Below are positions 1-6,637 of a stretch of 10,169 nt of DNA, piece after piece (position 1 is the first letter of the stretch; every line of letters begins with the position of its first letter). The stretch comes from JAZRUY01 sp045598845 (GTDB lineage Bacteria; Verrucomicrobiota; Lentisphaeria; Victivallales; Victivallaceae): NCBI GenBank assembly GCA_045598845.1, contig JAZRUY010000025.1, positions 1-10,169 on the forward strand. The letters are read 5' to 3'. Position numbers and translations under genes: made by a program. The notes under the pieces were generated by a model. It made no database searches. It was not told the origin of the DNA and saw only the letters and a list, made by a program, of their open reading frames with translations.

Positions 1-785
1 CATTGGGAGGTCTGGCGCTGGGAGCCTGGCTGGGCGGACCGATAGGAGCGGTCGTGGGAGCGGTTTTAGGAGCGGCTGCCGGAAATACGCGGAAAACCGC
101 CGGTTCGCGGGAATACGGAAAAAAATATGAAAATTTGACAGGTGAACAACGGCAGCTGCTGTATATCACCGCGCTTTTTTCCTGTCTGGCCAAGGTGGCG
201 AAAGCGGACGGCCGGGTGTCGGAAAGCGAGGCGGAGGTAATAAAGGATTTCATAAACCGGATGTTCACCGATGATGCCCAAAAGAACTTTATCCGGGCGG
301 TATTCAATGCGGCGAAGGACAATGACACCCCGTTTCAGGAATACTGCGACCAGCTGGACAACCTGACGGACGACCGGGAAGTCAAACAGAGTTTTCTGGG
401 ATTGCTCTGCTCGGTGGCGGCGGCGGACGGAGTGCTGACTTCCAAAGAACAGGATATGCTGATTTATGCTGAACGGCGGTTCGGTTTTACCGGCTATGTG
501 GATATGTTTATCCGGAACAGTCAGGCCGGCCGGCGGCAAGGCGGCCGGAGCGCTCCAGACGGCGGGGCTCCGTCTCTGGACGCGTGTTATGCCGTGCTCG
601 GCTGTCCGCCGGATGCCGCCGATGCCGAAGTGCGCAAAGCCTATCATGCCAAGTGCCGGGAATTCCATCCCGACCGCCTGCAATCCAAAGGCGTGCCTCC
701 GGAACTGCTGGAATACGCGCAGAAAGAGATGCAGCGCATAAATGCCGCCTACGATACCGTCCGCCGGGCGCGCGGGATGAAATAA
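1..785 (+). CDS. djlA: DjlA-like membrane co-chaperone (TerB + DnaJ domains), 5' end cut by the window
   Basis: A J-domain protein that would stimulate the ATPase of an Hsp70/DnaK partner at the inner face of the cytoplasmic membrane. Numbering from the TTG at base 3, residues 1-27 are a glycine/alanine-rich hydrophobic segment (LGGPIGAVVGAVLGAAAG) like the dimerising membrane segment of DjlA. Residues about 45-170 form a TerB-like helical domain with two matching acidic turns (AKADGRVSESE near 66 and AAADGVLTSKE near 140). Residues about 193-260 are a J domain with the invariant HPD at 222-224, whose His-Pro-Asp contacts DnaK. This order (membrane, TerB, J) and length of about 260 match the DjlA family (E. 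coli DjlA is 271 residues). The frame is open to the left edge and the hydrophobic segment starts at once, so roughly a dozen N-terminal codons probably lie upstream; the TTG is unlikely to be the true start. The gene next door is an unrelated sugar importer. The family call is secure, the client and role are not. Confidence 0.88.
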   Translation, partial: LGGLALGAWLGGPIGAVVGAVLGAAAGNTRKTAGSREYGKKYENLTGEQRQLLYITALFSCLAKVAKADGRVSESEAEVIKDFINRMFTDDAQKNFIRAVFNAAKDNDTPFQEYCDQLDNLTDDREVKQSFLGLLCSVAAADGVLTSKEQDMLIYAERRFGFTGYVDMFIRNSQAGRRQGGRSAPDGGAPSLDACYAVLGCPPDAADAEVRKAYHAKCREFHPDRLQSKGVPPELLEYAQKEMQRINAAYDTVRRARGMK

Positions 786-816
786 AAATCGTATTTTCCC
801 CGCAGGGTTCGCCGTC

Positions 817-835
817 ACCGCAATTCGGTTTTTTT
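817..835 (+). terminator. possible weak intrinsic terminator after djlA
   Basis: ACCG at 817-820 can pair with CGGT at 826-829 around a 5-base loop and runs directly into seven Ts (829-835). The T-tract is good but the stem is only four pairs, so this is a weak candidate. It lies 32 bases after the djlA stop codon, where a terminator would be expected. Confidence 0.3.
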
Positions 836-1010
836 CAGTACTTGTATTTCCCGTTCCGTGTATTATTTTATTTCCGGGAATTATAAACCGCGTTTTGGTT
901 GGGTTTTTATTTAGAACAGACGGTCATGATATTGGTTGCTGACGTTTCCTCTTCTGTTGTTCATCCGGATTTTTTGTCTCCGTTTTTCTTCCGTTTCCCG
1001 CCGGTCATCA

Positions 1011-1062
1011 CTCGCGCGCGCACCCGCGCGATCGCGCGAGGAAAAACCGGGTTGTTTTTTCC
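1011..1062. promoter_or_regulatory. tandem inverted repeats upstream of the sugar ABC operon (operator or leader hairpins)
   Basis: CTCGCGCG at 1011-1018 is matched by CGCGCGAG at 1033-1040. Inside this pair, CGCGCGATCGCGCG at 1025-1038 is a perfect 14-base palindrome, and CGCGCG at 1015-1020 can alternatively pair with 1025-1030. Directly after it, GGAAAAAC at 1040-1047 pairs with GTTTTTTCC at 1054-1062 with one bulged T. The block ends 83 bases before the start codon of the binding-protein gene. It could be an operator for an unseen regulator or a structured mRNA leader with mutually exclusive hairpins; the sequence alone does not decide, and no promoter was identified that fixes whether it is transcribed. 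Confidence 0.45.
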
Positions 1063-1145
1063 GGGGCGCGGGATTGATTTTTTAGAGCATTTTGTCCGTC
1101 TGGTCCGGCGCGGTTATTCCATACAGAAACGAAAGGTCGTCCGTC

Positions 1146-2150
1146 ATGAATAAGACAAACGGTAAAATAAACGGAAATCATATTTTTATCATTCTGATAC
1201 TGATCGCCTCCGCAGTCCTGATGACAGGAGGCATTGTAAAAAAGATCGCTCATATCCGCGCGGCGGAGGCGAAGCCGGCTGTTATAGCCGTCATTCCCAA
1301 AGGCACCATCAACATGTGGTGGGAAGTCGTCCACAAAGGCGCATTGAAAGCCGCCGAAGAAGAACATGTTTCCATTACCTGGAACGGCCCTGAGACTGAA
1401 ACCGACCGCGAAAAGCAGATTCAGACCGTTGAAGACGCGCTTATTCAGAATGTTTCCGCCGTTGTACTCGGCCCCAATGATTTCAAGGCGCTGGTCCGTT
1501 CAATCGAAAAAATCAAGGCATCCGGTATTCCCTGCGTGCTGATCGATTCCATGGCGGATACGCGGGAGTATGATGTTTTCGCCGGAACCGACAATTATGC
1601 CGGCGGCGCCGATGCCGCCCGGCTGATCGGCGGTGCGCTGAACGGAAAAGGCAAGGTGCTGCTGATCCGTTTCGTGCAGAATTCCGCCTCCACCGATGAA
1701 CGCGCCGCCGGATTCCGGGATACTCTGGAAAAAGAGTTCCCCGGCATCACCGTCCTTGCAGAGCAGTACACTATGGGCACGGTTGACGATGCCCGCCAGA
1801 AAGCGGAGGATCTGCTGACGCGCTTCCCGGAAACCGATGCGGTTTTTGCCGTCAATCATCCGACTTCGGTCGGCGCCTACAAAGCATTGCAGAACCGGAG
1901 CGCAGCCGGAAGAGTGAAATTCGTCGGATTCGATTCCGATCCGGTGCTGCTGGAGGGTATCGAAAACGGCGGAGTCCTCGCCGTGATTGCCCAGAATCCG
2001 TTCGAGATCGGATATTCGGGAGTCAAGGCCGCGGTCACGCTGCTGAAAAAAGGCAGAGTGGAAAAAAACATCCCGATTCCGAGTATGATTGTTCAGAAAG
2101 ACAATCTGGAAGAAATGAAACGGAATTTTCCTGAGGCATTGGGGCTGTGA
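1146..2150 (+). CDS. sugar ABC transporter substrate-binding protein (RbsB-like, periplasmic binding protein type 1)
   Basis: The solute receptor of a carbohydrate uptake ABC importer; 334 residues. ATG 1146 is chosen because GAAAGG at 1131-1136 sits 9 bases upstream; the frame is open further up but has no better ribosome site. Residues about 12-30 are one hydrophobic helix (IFIILILIASAVLMTGG), followed by basic residues and a possible signal peptidase I site (AEA/KP near 42). There is no lipobox cysteine, so the mature protein is free in the periplasm or anchored by an uncleaved signal. The mature part has the Peripla_BP_4 pattern: an opening strand VIAVIPKGTINMWWEVVHKGA, the VSAVVLGPND strand of the first lobe, GTDNYAGG after it, and FVGFDSDP plus IAQNPFEIGYSGVKA in the second lobe. 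The stop overlaps the ATPase start, so the genes are translationally coupled. The substrate is not readable from sequence: a pentose, hexose or related polyol are all possible. Confidence 0.9.
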   Translation: MNKTNGKINGNHIFIILILIASAVLMTGGIVKKIAHIRAAEAKPAVIAVIPKGTINMWWEVVHKGALKAAEEEHVSITWNGPETETDREKQIQTVEDALIQNVSAVVLGPNDFKALVRSIEKIKASGIPCVLIDSMADTREYDVFAGTDNYAGGADAARLIGGALNGKGKVLLIRFVQNSASTDERAAGFRDTLEKEFPGITVLAEQYTMGTVDDARQKAEDLLTRFPETDAVFAVNHPTSVGAYKALQNRSAAGRVKFVGFDSDPVLLEGIENGGVLAVIAQNPFEIGYSGVKAAVTLLKKGRVEKNIPIPSMIVQKDNLEEMKRNFPEALGL

Positions 2151-3655
2151 TGAAAGACAACACGGATTTTATCCTTGAGATGAAGGGGATCGGCAAATCG
2201 TTCCCTCCGGTCACCGCGCTGTCGGATGTTACTTTCCGGGTGCGCCGCGGCACCGTGCATGCTCTCTGCGGAGAAAACGGAGCCGGAAAATCCACTCTCA
2301 TGAAGATTCTTGCCGGAGTGCACCGCCCGGACAGCGGTCAGATTCTGCTGAACGGCAGCCCGGTAACCTTCCGTACTCCGGCGGAATCCATTCAGTCGGG
2401 GATTTCCATGCTCTATCAGGAACTGGAACTCGCCGCGCATATGACGGTTTATGAAAATATTTTTCTCGGACGCGAAATTATTTCTAACCGTTTTCTGCGC
2501 ACCGTGGACAGCGCCGCCGAGATCCGGATTGCCGGAGATTTGATCCGCAAGTACGGATTCCGTCTGGACCCATGCGCCGAAATCCGCACGCTGTCGCCCG
2601 GGGAATGTCAGATCGTCGAACTGCTGAAAGCCCTGCTGCGCGATGCGAAAATCATCGTGATGGACGAGCCGACGAGTTCGCTTTCCGAAGCGGAATCGGA
2701 AATATTGTTCCGGATCATCGGCGAACTTAAAAATTCCGGGCTCACCATAATCTATATTTCCCACCGCATGGAAGAAGTGAAACGGCTGGCTGATGATATC
2801 AGCGTTCTGCGCGACGGGGTTATAGTCGGCACCCGGCCTGCGGATCAGATCGGAATCGACGAGGTGATCCGCCTGATGGTCGGCCGCGAACTCAGCAATT
2901 TTTATCCCTCCCGTAAAGCGGAGATCGGCAAGGTCGTATTCCGTGCCGAATCGCTGTCCGCCGAAAACGGGATCAGCGGGGTTTCCTTTGAAGTGCGGGC
3001 AGGGGAAATCGTCGGTTTCGCCGGACTGATCGGCGCCGGCCGTTCCGAAACCGCGCGCGCGGTTTTCGGAATCGACCGTAAAACCGCGGGAAAATGTTTT
3101 CTGGATGATGCGGAACTTAAGATCGAAAATCCGGAAGACGCCATCCGTTCCGGTATCGCTTTTCTGACTGAGGACCGGAAACGGACAGGACTCTGTACCG
3201 GGCTGCCCTGTTCATGGAATATTACATTGCCTAATTATGCTTCCATCGGAATGCGGACTTTCATCGATCTCGCCGGAGAACGGAAACTCAGCGATGAATT
3301 CGGAAACAAAGTCCGGATCAAATGGAGCGCGCCGGATGCGCCGGCCGATTCGCTTTCCGGCGGCAATCAGCAGAAAGTGCTGCTTGCGCGCTGGCTGATG
3401 GCCGATTCGCGTTTCGTGATCTTCGATGAGCCTACCCGCGGGATCGATGTGGGGGCGAAAGCGGAGATATACGCACTGATGAATGAACTTGCGGATAAAG
3501 GGAAGGCGATCATGCTCATCTCTTCGGATATGCAGGAACTTTTCGGTGTCTGCGACCGGATATACGTTATGCGCGGCGGCAGAATCACCGGCTGCCGGGA
3601 ACGGGCGGAAACCGCTCCGGAGGAGATCATGCGCCTCGCCGCCGTCGGCTTATGA
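2150..3655 (+). CDS. sugar ABC transporter ATP-binding protein with two ABC domains (RbsA/MglA-like)
   Basis: The cytoplasmic ATPase of the importer; 501 residues, the usual length for the RbsA/MglA/XylG class, where one chain carries both nucleotide-binding domains. Domain 1: Walker A GENGAGKST at 41-49, signature LSPGE at 148-152, Walker B with D172-E173 followed by PTSSL, and a switch histidine in ISHR. Domain 2: a degenerate Walker A GLIGAGRSE at 292-300 with Arg298 replacing the lysine, a full signature LSGGNQQK at 402-409, Walker B D426-E427 (FDEPTRGIDVG) and ISSDMQEL where a switch histidine would be. The altered second P-loop is normal for this class and suggests asymmetric ATP hydrolysis. 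The start is either ATG 2150, which overlaps the previous stop by one base (TGATG), or the in-frame GTG 2147; both imply coupling to the binding-protein gene. The family call is firm, the sugar is unknown. Confidence 0.93.
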   Translation: MKDNTDFILEMKGIGKSFPPVTALSDVTFRVRRGTVHALCGENGAGKSTLMKILAGVHRPDSGQILLNGSPVTFRTPAESIQSGISMLYQELELAAHMTVYENIFLGREIISNRFLRTVDSAAEIRIAGDLIRKYGFRLDPCAEIRTLSPGECQIVELLKALLRDAKIIVMDEPTSSLSEAESEILFRIIGELKNSGLTIIYISHRMEEVKRLADDISVLRDGVIVGTRPADQIGIDEVIRLMVGRELSNFYPSRKAEIGKVVFRAESLSAENGISGVSFEVRAGEIVGFAGLIGAGRSETARAVFGIDRKTAGKCFLDDAELKIENPEDAIRSGIAFLTEDRKRTGLCTGLPCSWNITLPNYASIGMRTFIDLAGERKLSDEFGNKVRIKWSAPDAPADSLSGGNQQKVLLARWLMADSRFVIFDEPTRGIDVGAKAEIYALMNELADKGKAIMLISSDMQELFGVCDRIYVMRGGRITGCRERAETAPEEIMRLAAVGL

Positions 3656-3676
3656 TGAATCACGAAAGGATTGACT

Positions 3677-4657
3677 ATGAATAAATTGACCAAACAGCTG
3701 CTTCCGTTTTCTTCCCTGCTCTTCATTGTGTCGCTCTGGTCCTTTCTGGCTCCGGATACCTTCCTGACCTGCAATAATTTTATGAATGTGCTGACCCGCT
3801 CCTCCATCAACGGGATCATGGCGGCCGGAATGACTTTTGTCATTATTACGGCCGGCATCGATCTTTCCGTGGGGGCGATGCTCGCCATGTGCGGCATGGG
3901 CGGTGCGCTGACCATGCTTCTGCTTTCCGGCGGCACCTGGGCGATGATTTCCGGCGGCACCTTTATCGCCGTGGGACCGTTCGGCATGCTGGCCGGGATA
4001 TTGGCAGGTATTTTGCTCGGCGCGCTCTGCGGTCTTGCCAACGGACTGCTGATCACCAAACTGAAACTGGCTCCCTTTATCGTCACACTGGGATCCATGA
4101 GTATTTTCCGCGGAGTTTCCTATCTGGTCAACAGCGGCAAGCCGTTTGCCGTTTCTTCTTTCAGTGTGCTGGATACCGGTACGCTGCTCGGCATCCCGGT
4201 ATCGGTTCTGCTTCTCCTGCTGGTGCTGGCGGCGGCCGGTTTTATCCTGAAATACACTCCTTTCGGCCGCTATGTTTACGCGATCGGTTCCAACCGGGAA
4301 ACCGCGTTTCACGCCGGTGTAAATGTGAATTCGGTTCTGATCCGGGTTTATACGCTCACCGGAGCGCTGGTCGGTCTGGCCGCGATGGTCACCGCGGCCA
4401 GGGCGAGTTCGGCGCAGCCGCCAGCCGGAATGTCGCTGGAACTGGATGTGATCGCCGCGGTTATCATCGGTGGCTGTTCTCCGTCCGGCGGGCGCGGAAC
4501 GATGACGGGAACGATGATCGGCACGCTGCTCATCAGTTTTCTGCGCAACGGTCTGACGCTGCTGAATATCTCTACCAATGTGCAGCTGGTGGTGATCGGT
4601 TTTATCATCATCGTCGCCGTGACTGCGGATCAGCTCGCCACGCGCAGAAAAGCGTAA
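3677..4657 (+). CDS. sugar ABC transporter permease (RbsC-like, BPD_transp_2)
   Basis: The membrane channel subunit, expected as a homodimer in the inner membrane with the double ATPase below it; 326 residues, typical for RbsC. ATG 3677 is supported by GAAAGGA at 3664-3670, six bases upstream; the TTG six bases earlier in frame would begin inside the spacer and is not preferred. About nine to ten hydrophobic helices are visible. Family hallmarks are the early segment ITAGIDLSVGAMLAMCG, the central KLKLAPFIVTLGSMSIFRGV that precedes the cytoplasmic coupling region, FGRYVYAIGSNRETAFHAGV, and the C-terminal DVIAAVIIGGCSPSGGRGT near residues 258-276. The gap from the ATPase is 21 bases, completing a three-gene binding protein-ATPase-permease unit. 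No clear terminator is seen in the 31 bases before the convergent MFS gene, so the transcripts may overlap. Confidence 0.93.
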   Translation: MNKLTKQLLPFSSLLFIVSLWSFLAPDTFLTCNNFMNVLTRSSINGIMAAGMTFVIITAGIDLSVGAMLAMCGMGGALTMLLLSGGTWAMISGGTFIAVGPFGMLAGILAGILLGALCGLANGLLITKLKLAPFIVTLGSMSIFRGVSYLVNSGKPFAVSSFSVLDTGTLLGIPVSVLLLLLVLAAAGFILKYTPFGRYVYAIGSNRETAFHAGVNVNSVLIRVYTLTGALVGLAAMVTAARASSAQPPAGMSLELDVIAAVIIGGCSPSGGRGTMTGTMIGTLLISFLRNGLTLLNISTNVQLVVIGFIIIVAVTADQLATRRKA

Positions 4658-4688
4658 TCCGGCGCCGTTCCCCTGCCGCGTTGAATCT

Positions 4689-5939
4689 TTACGTCCCGGA
4701 GTTTCCGGGTATTGCTCCGTTCAGCCGCATTTGTTTCACTTTCAGCAGGAGCATGGTCCCGATGCCGGTCATGATGAAGTCCCACAGGAACATGAAACGG
4801 AACCCCAGATAACCGGTCATCCAGCCGCCGGCCGCCGCTCCGGCCATAACCGTCAGCGTGCAGACAGCGGTGTTAATACCGGATAACTGACCGTATTTTT
4901 TCTCGGGAAACACCGAAACCAGCAACGGCGTATAGGCGACGCTCTGGAATGAATAGCAGACGGTGGTCAGAATGGCGACAATGCGGTAACTGCCGGGAGA
5001 ATGAACCCAGAAGAACCCGGCCAGACTTACGGCGGCCACGGTCAGCGAGCCGCGCAGATAAAACGATACCGGGGAGCGGCGGTCCGCATAACGGCCCAGA
5101 AAAACCGCTGTTACCGCCCCGATACCGGCGCAGACACCGCTGATGCGGCCGAAATCATCCAGCCCCATCCCGAGATCTTTCGTGGCGAAGAGTATTCCGA
5201 AAAGCGTGCGGAGGATCATGGACGCCTGATTGAATCCCATGCTCAGGAAAAACAGCAGATACACGGGTTCGCATACGCTGTCCCGGACGCATCGGACGGC
5301 CGTATCACGTATCAGCGTAAAAACGCATCCCGGCCGGTGTTCCGGCGCTTCCGCGGTTTCCTCTTCTTTGGGAATTACGGCCAGTGAAGCCGCTGCGGCG
5401 GCATAAACTGCGATTGCAGCGAGAACCGCGGCCAACGGATGCCTGACGCTCCAGTCCAGCCCGCAGTAGTTGAACAGCGCGGCGCAAAGTGAACTCAATG
5501 CGCCGTTCCAGGCGGTGAATTCCCCGATGCGGTTGCGCGGGATCGTCTCCGGCACGATATAGAACACGAGCGTGGCTGGAATTATGGCGCACAGAGAGAA
5601 TATGACCAGCGCGCATCCCAGAAACAGGACATTGCCGGCCGCAAAATGAATGCCCAGGATTGAAAGGCAGAAAAACGGCGCGCTCCACCAGATAAACGGC
5701 CGTCTGCGCCCCCATTGCCCGCGGTGATTGTCGCTCCAGACGCTGACGAGCGGGGTCAGGATGAGAACGAACAGTTGCGGCAAAGTTCCGATGATCAGGC
5801 TTATCGCGGCCGGCGATGCTCCGGCCCGGTCCAGAAGCAGTGGTGCCAGCCTCGGAACCAGATTCCAGCAGACCAGACCGGCGGCCTGAGTGGCGGCGAT
5901 GATCGAAAAAGCCTGAACCGGCAGAGATGTTTTTCGCAT
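4689..5939 (-). CDS. MFS transporter, GPH/SLC45-like sugar carrier
   Basis: A 416-residue secondary carrier with about twelve hydrophobic helices, likely in the inner membrane and driven by a cation gradient. The clearest family mark is the loop between helices 2 and 3, residues 69-82 (SDNHRGQWGRRRPF), the form of the MFS signature found in the glycoside-pentoside-hexuronide and sucrose/SLC45-type carriers. A second copy appears in the C-terminal half as GRYADRRSP. Membrane segments cover nearly the whole chain, with a short cytoplasmic stretch rich in Glu (KEEETAEAPEH) at the middle. The start is the only reasonable ATG, but the bases before it (CTTAAATTTTTAACC on the coding strand) contain no Shine-Dalgarno motif, unlike the other genes here. 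It converges on the sugar ABC operon, which suggests but does not prove a related substrate. A general drug/metabolite carrier is the main alternative. Confidence 0.85.
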   Translation of the reverse strand: MRKTSLPVQAFSIIAATQAAGLVCWNLVPRLAPLLLDRAGASPAAISLIIGTLPQLFVLILTPLVSVWSDNHRGQWGRRRPFIWWSAPFFCLSILGIHFAAGNVLFLGCALVIFSLCAIIPATLVFYIVPETIPRNRIGEFTAWNGALSSLCAALFNYCGLDWSVRHPLAAVLAAIAVYAAAAASLAVIPKEEETAEAPEHRPGCVFTLIRDTAVRCVRDSVCEPVYLLFFLSMGFNQASMILRTLFGILFATKDLGMGLDDFGRISGVCAGIGAVTAVFLGRYADRRSPVSFYLRGSLTVAAVSLAGFFWVHSPGSYRIVAILTTVCYSFQSVAYTPLLVSVFPEKKYGQLSGINTAVCTLTVMAGAAAGGWMTGYLGFRFMFLWDFIMTGIGTMLLLKVKQMRLNGAIPGNSGT

Positions 5940-5994
5940 GGTTAAAAATTTAAGTGGAAATTCAGAAATTCAGACAATGCTCTCACGGCGGCAT

Positions 5995-6023
5995 AATATA
6001 ACCGTTGTCAGGAGGCAGTGCAA
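5995..6023 (-). promoter_or_regulatory. candidate sigma70 promoter for the MFS gene
   Basis: Reading the minus strand, TTGCAC (6023-6018) and TATATT (6000-5995) are 17 bases apart; the -10 box matches consensus at five of six positions, the -35 only at three. Transcription would start near 5988 and give a leader of roughly 50 bases. Within that leader lies an 8-base tandem repeat, GAAATTCA twice at 5957-5972 on the plus strand. Confidence 0.45.
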
Positions 6024-6186
6024 AAACGATGTGTGGCGCAGTCAGCCGCCGAAACGGTGTTCAAACTAAAAACAGATTTAAACAGCAAAGAGCGGATTGA
6101 GTTGTAGCCGGATTTTTGAATTGAAAACAATTCGGAAATTATGTCCCCAAAACACCAAAGTCTATTAAGAGATATACGAAAAACAA

Positions 6187-6213
6187 AAAATCCCGTTCTG
6201 AGAGCGGGATTTT
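6187..6213 (-). terminator. intrinsic terminator of tRNA-Pro
   Basis: A 12-pair stem (6187-6198 with 6202-6213, including one G-T wobble) closes on the three-base loop TGA. On the minus strand it is followed by T-rich sequence (TTGTTTTTC). It begins 12 bases after the CCA end of the tRNA, the expected place for its terminator. The plus strand also ends in four Ts, so the hairpin might act weakly in both directions. Confidence 0.88.
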
Positions 6214-6225
6214 AGGTTAAAAAAA

Positions 6226-6304
6226 TGGTCGGGATAGAGAGATTCGAACTCTCGACCTTTTGACCCCCAGTCAAACGCGCTAAACCAGGCTGCGCTATAT
6301 CCCG
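6226..6304 (-). tRNA. tRNA-Pro, anticodon GGG
   Basis: A complete 79-base tRNA with encoded CCA. Acceptor stem CGGGATA pairs with TATCCCG in seven perfect pairs; D stem GCGC/GCGC encloses an 11-base loop with GG; anticodon stem TTTGA/TCAAA holds the loop CTGGGGG, giving T33, anticodon GGG at 34-36 and G37; variable region AGGTC; T stem GAGAG/CTCTC with loop TTCGAAT. The C1-G72 pair and A73 discriminator are the features bacterial prolyl-tRNA synthetase recognises, and G37 is the m1G site usual in proline tRNAs. It reads CCC and CCU codons. It is a stand-alone gene with its own promoter and terminator. Confidence 0.97.
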
Positions 6305-6313
6305 ATTAAGTTT

Positions 6314-6342
6314 AATATACAGCGCGCGGCTGCGAATGTCAA
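6314..6342 (-). promoter_or_regulatory. sigma70-type promoter of tRNA-Pro
   Basis: On the minus strand a perfect -35 box TTGACA (6342-6337) is followed after exactly 17 bases by TATATT (6319-6314), five of six matches to the -10 consensus. The -10 ends nine bases before the mature tRNA 5' end, so the primary transcript would have only a very short leader. The spacer ends in a GC-rich run (GCCGCGCGC) just before the -10 rather than between -10 and start; a stringent discriminator is not obvious. Confidence 0.87.
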
Positions 6343-6455
6343 TTGCTGTCTGCCGCCATGGAGATAACCGCCGGTTCTGTCGACCGCACTTGTATTACCG
6401 GAGATTCCGGAATAAATTACAACTGTGTCTTTATTTCGTTTCAGAGGTTGGAAGA

Positions 6456-6494
6456 TATAATTATAACAACGAAAAATCTCAATCTGGAGATTTT
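6456..6494 (+). promoter_or_regulatory. candidate -10 box and initial transcript hairpin for the amidohydrolase gene
   Basis: TATAAT at 6456-6461 is a perfect -10 hexamer, but no good -35 lies 16-18 bases upstream (ATTTCG or similar), so an activator may be needed or the site may be accidental. If used, transcription starts near 6468. AAAATCTC at 6473-6480 then pairs perfectly with GAGATTTT at 6487-6494 around AATCTG, so the RNA would begin almost directly with a hairpin. The same DNA could instead be an operator overlapping the start point. The leader to the ATG would be about 170 bases. Confidence 0.4.
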
Positions 6495-6637
6495 CAAACA
6501 AGAACAAACGGAATTTCTGTCAAAAAGGTATTGATAGAGGTTTCCTAAAGACTTCAGGCACCTTTAACATAATGCAGAATCCGATATTAACAATCACTCC
6601 GTTATTTTACCGGACACCAGTTAAGGAAACACGAAAA

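Larger units (their letters stand above)
786..1145. other. 360-base intergenic region before the sugar ABC operon
   Basis: No credible gene. The left part (786-910) is AT-rich with T-runs and could contain the end of the djlA transcript. The right part (1005-1075) is dominated by alternating CG sequence and inverted repeats, described separately. I looked for a sigma70 promoter for the ABC operon: TATAAA occurs at 882-887 and TATTAT at 861-866, but neither has a convincing -35 box at 16-18 bases, so no promoter is called. An 84-codon open frame crosses 899-1153, but it has no ribosome site and ends inside the start of the next gene. Confidence 0.6.
6305..6637. other. intergenic region between tRNA-Pro and the amidohydrolase gene
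   Basis: The left end carries the tRNA promoter. The rest is AT-rich and holds an imperfect palindrome (CCGGA-GAT-TCCGG, 6398-6410, with AT flanks), a perfect TATAAT at 6456-6461, and a hairpin at 6473-6494. A 63-codon frame (6343-6534) is open but has no ribosome site, no recognisable motif and an unremarkable composition, so it is not called as a gene. The last bases provide the ribosome site of the amidohydrolase. Confidence 0.6.

Noticed and set aside
66..818. A 250-codon open frame antisense to the DjlA-like gene
   Set aside because: The plus-strand product has clear TerB and J domains; the antisense product has no recognisable motif and is explained by the high GC and codon bias of the sense gene.
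899..1153. An 84-codon frame in the leader of the ABC operon
   Set aside because: Its start has no ribosome site, it runs through the CG-rich inverted repeats, resembles no family, and overlaps the start of the binding-protein gene.
3367..4312. Long minus-strand frames (243 and 220 codons) opposite the ABC ATPase end and the permease
   Set aside because: They are shadows of well-identified plus-strand genes; the products are low-complexity and lack motifs.
6118..6133. Hairpin GAATTG-AAAA-CAATTC as a terminator
   Set aside because: Only six mostly A-T pairs and no T-run follows on either strand; the real tRNA terminator is at 6187-6213.
6226..6304. tRNA-Pro as an integration site of a genomic island
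   Set aside because: Islands usually enter at the tRNA 3' end, here the left side. That side has the tRNA's own terminator and then an ordinary MFS gene; no integrase and no repeat of the tRNA 3' end was seen. The AT-rich amidohydrolase is on the other side.
6343..6534. A 63-codon plus-strand frame between tRNA-Pro and the amidohydrolase
   Set aside because: No Shine-Dalgarno before its ATG, no motif or signal, and it overlaps the tRNA promoter neighbourhood and the hairpin at 6473-6494.
6572..6637. An upstream ATG adding 22 residues to the amidohydrolase
   Set aside because: It would bury the lipoprotein signal peptide behind a polar extension and lacks the good AAGGA site that precedes ATG 6638.
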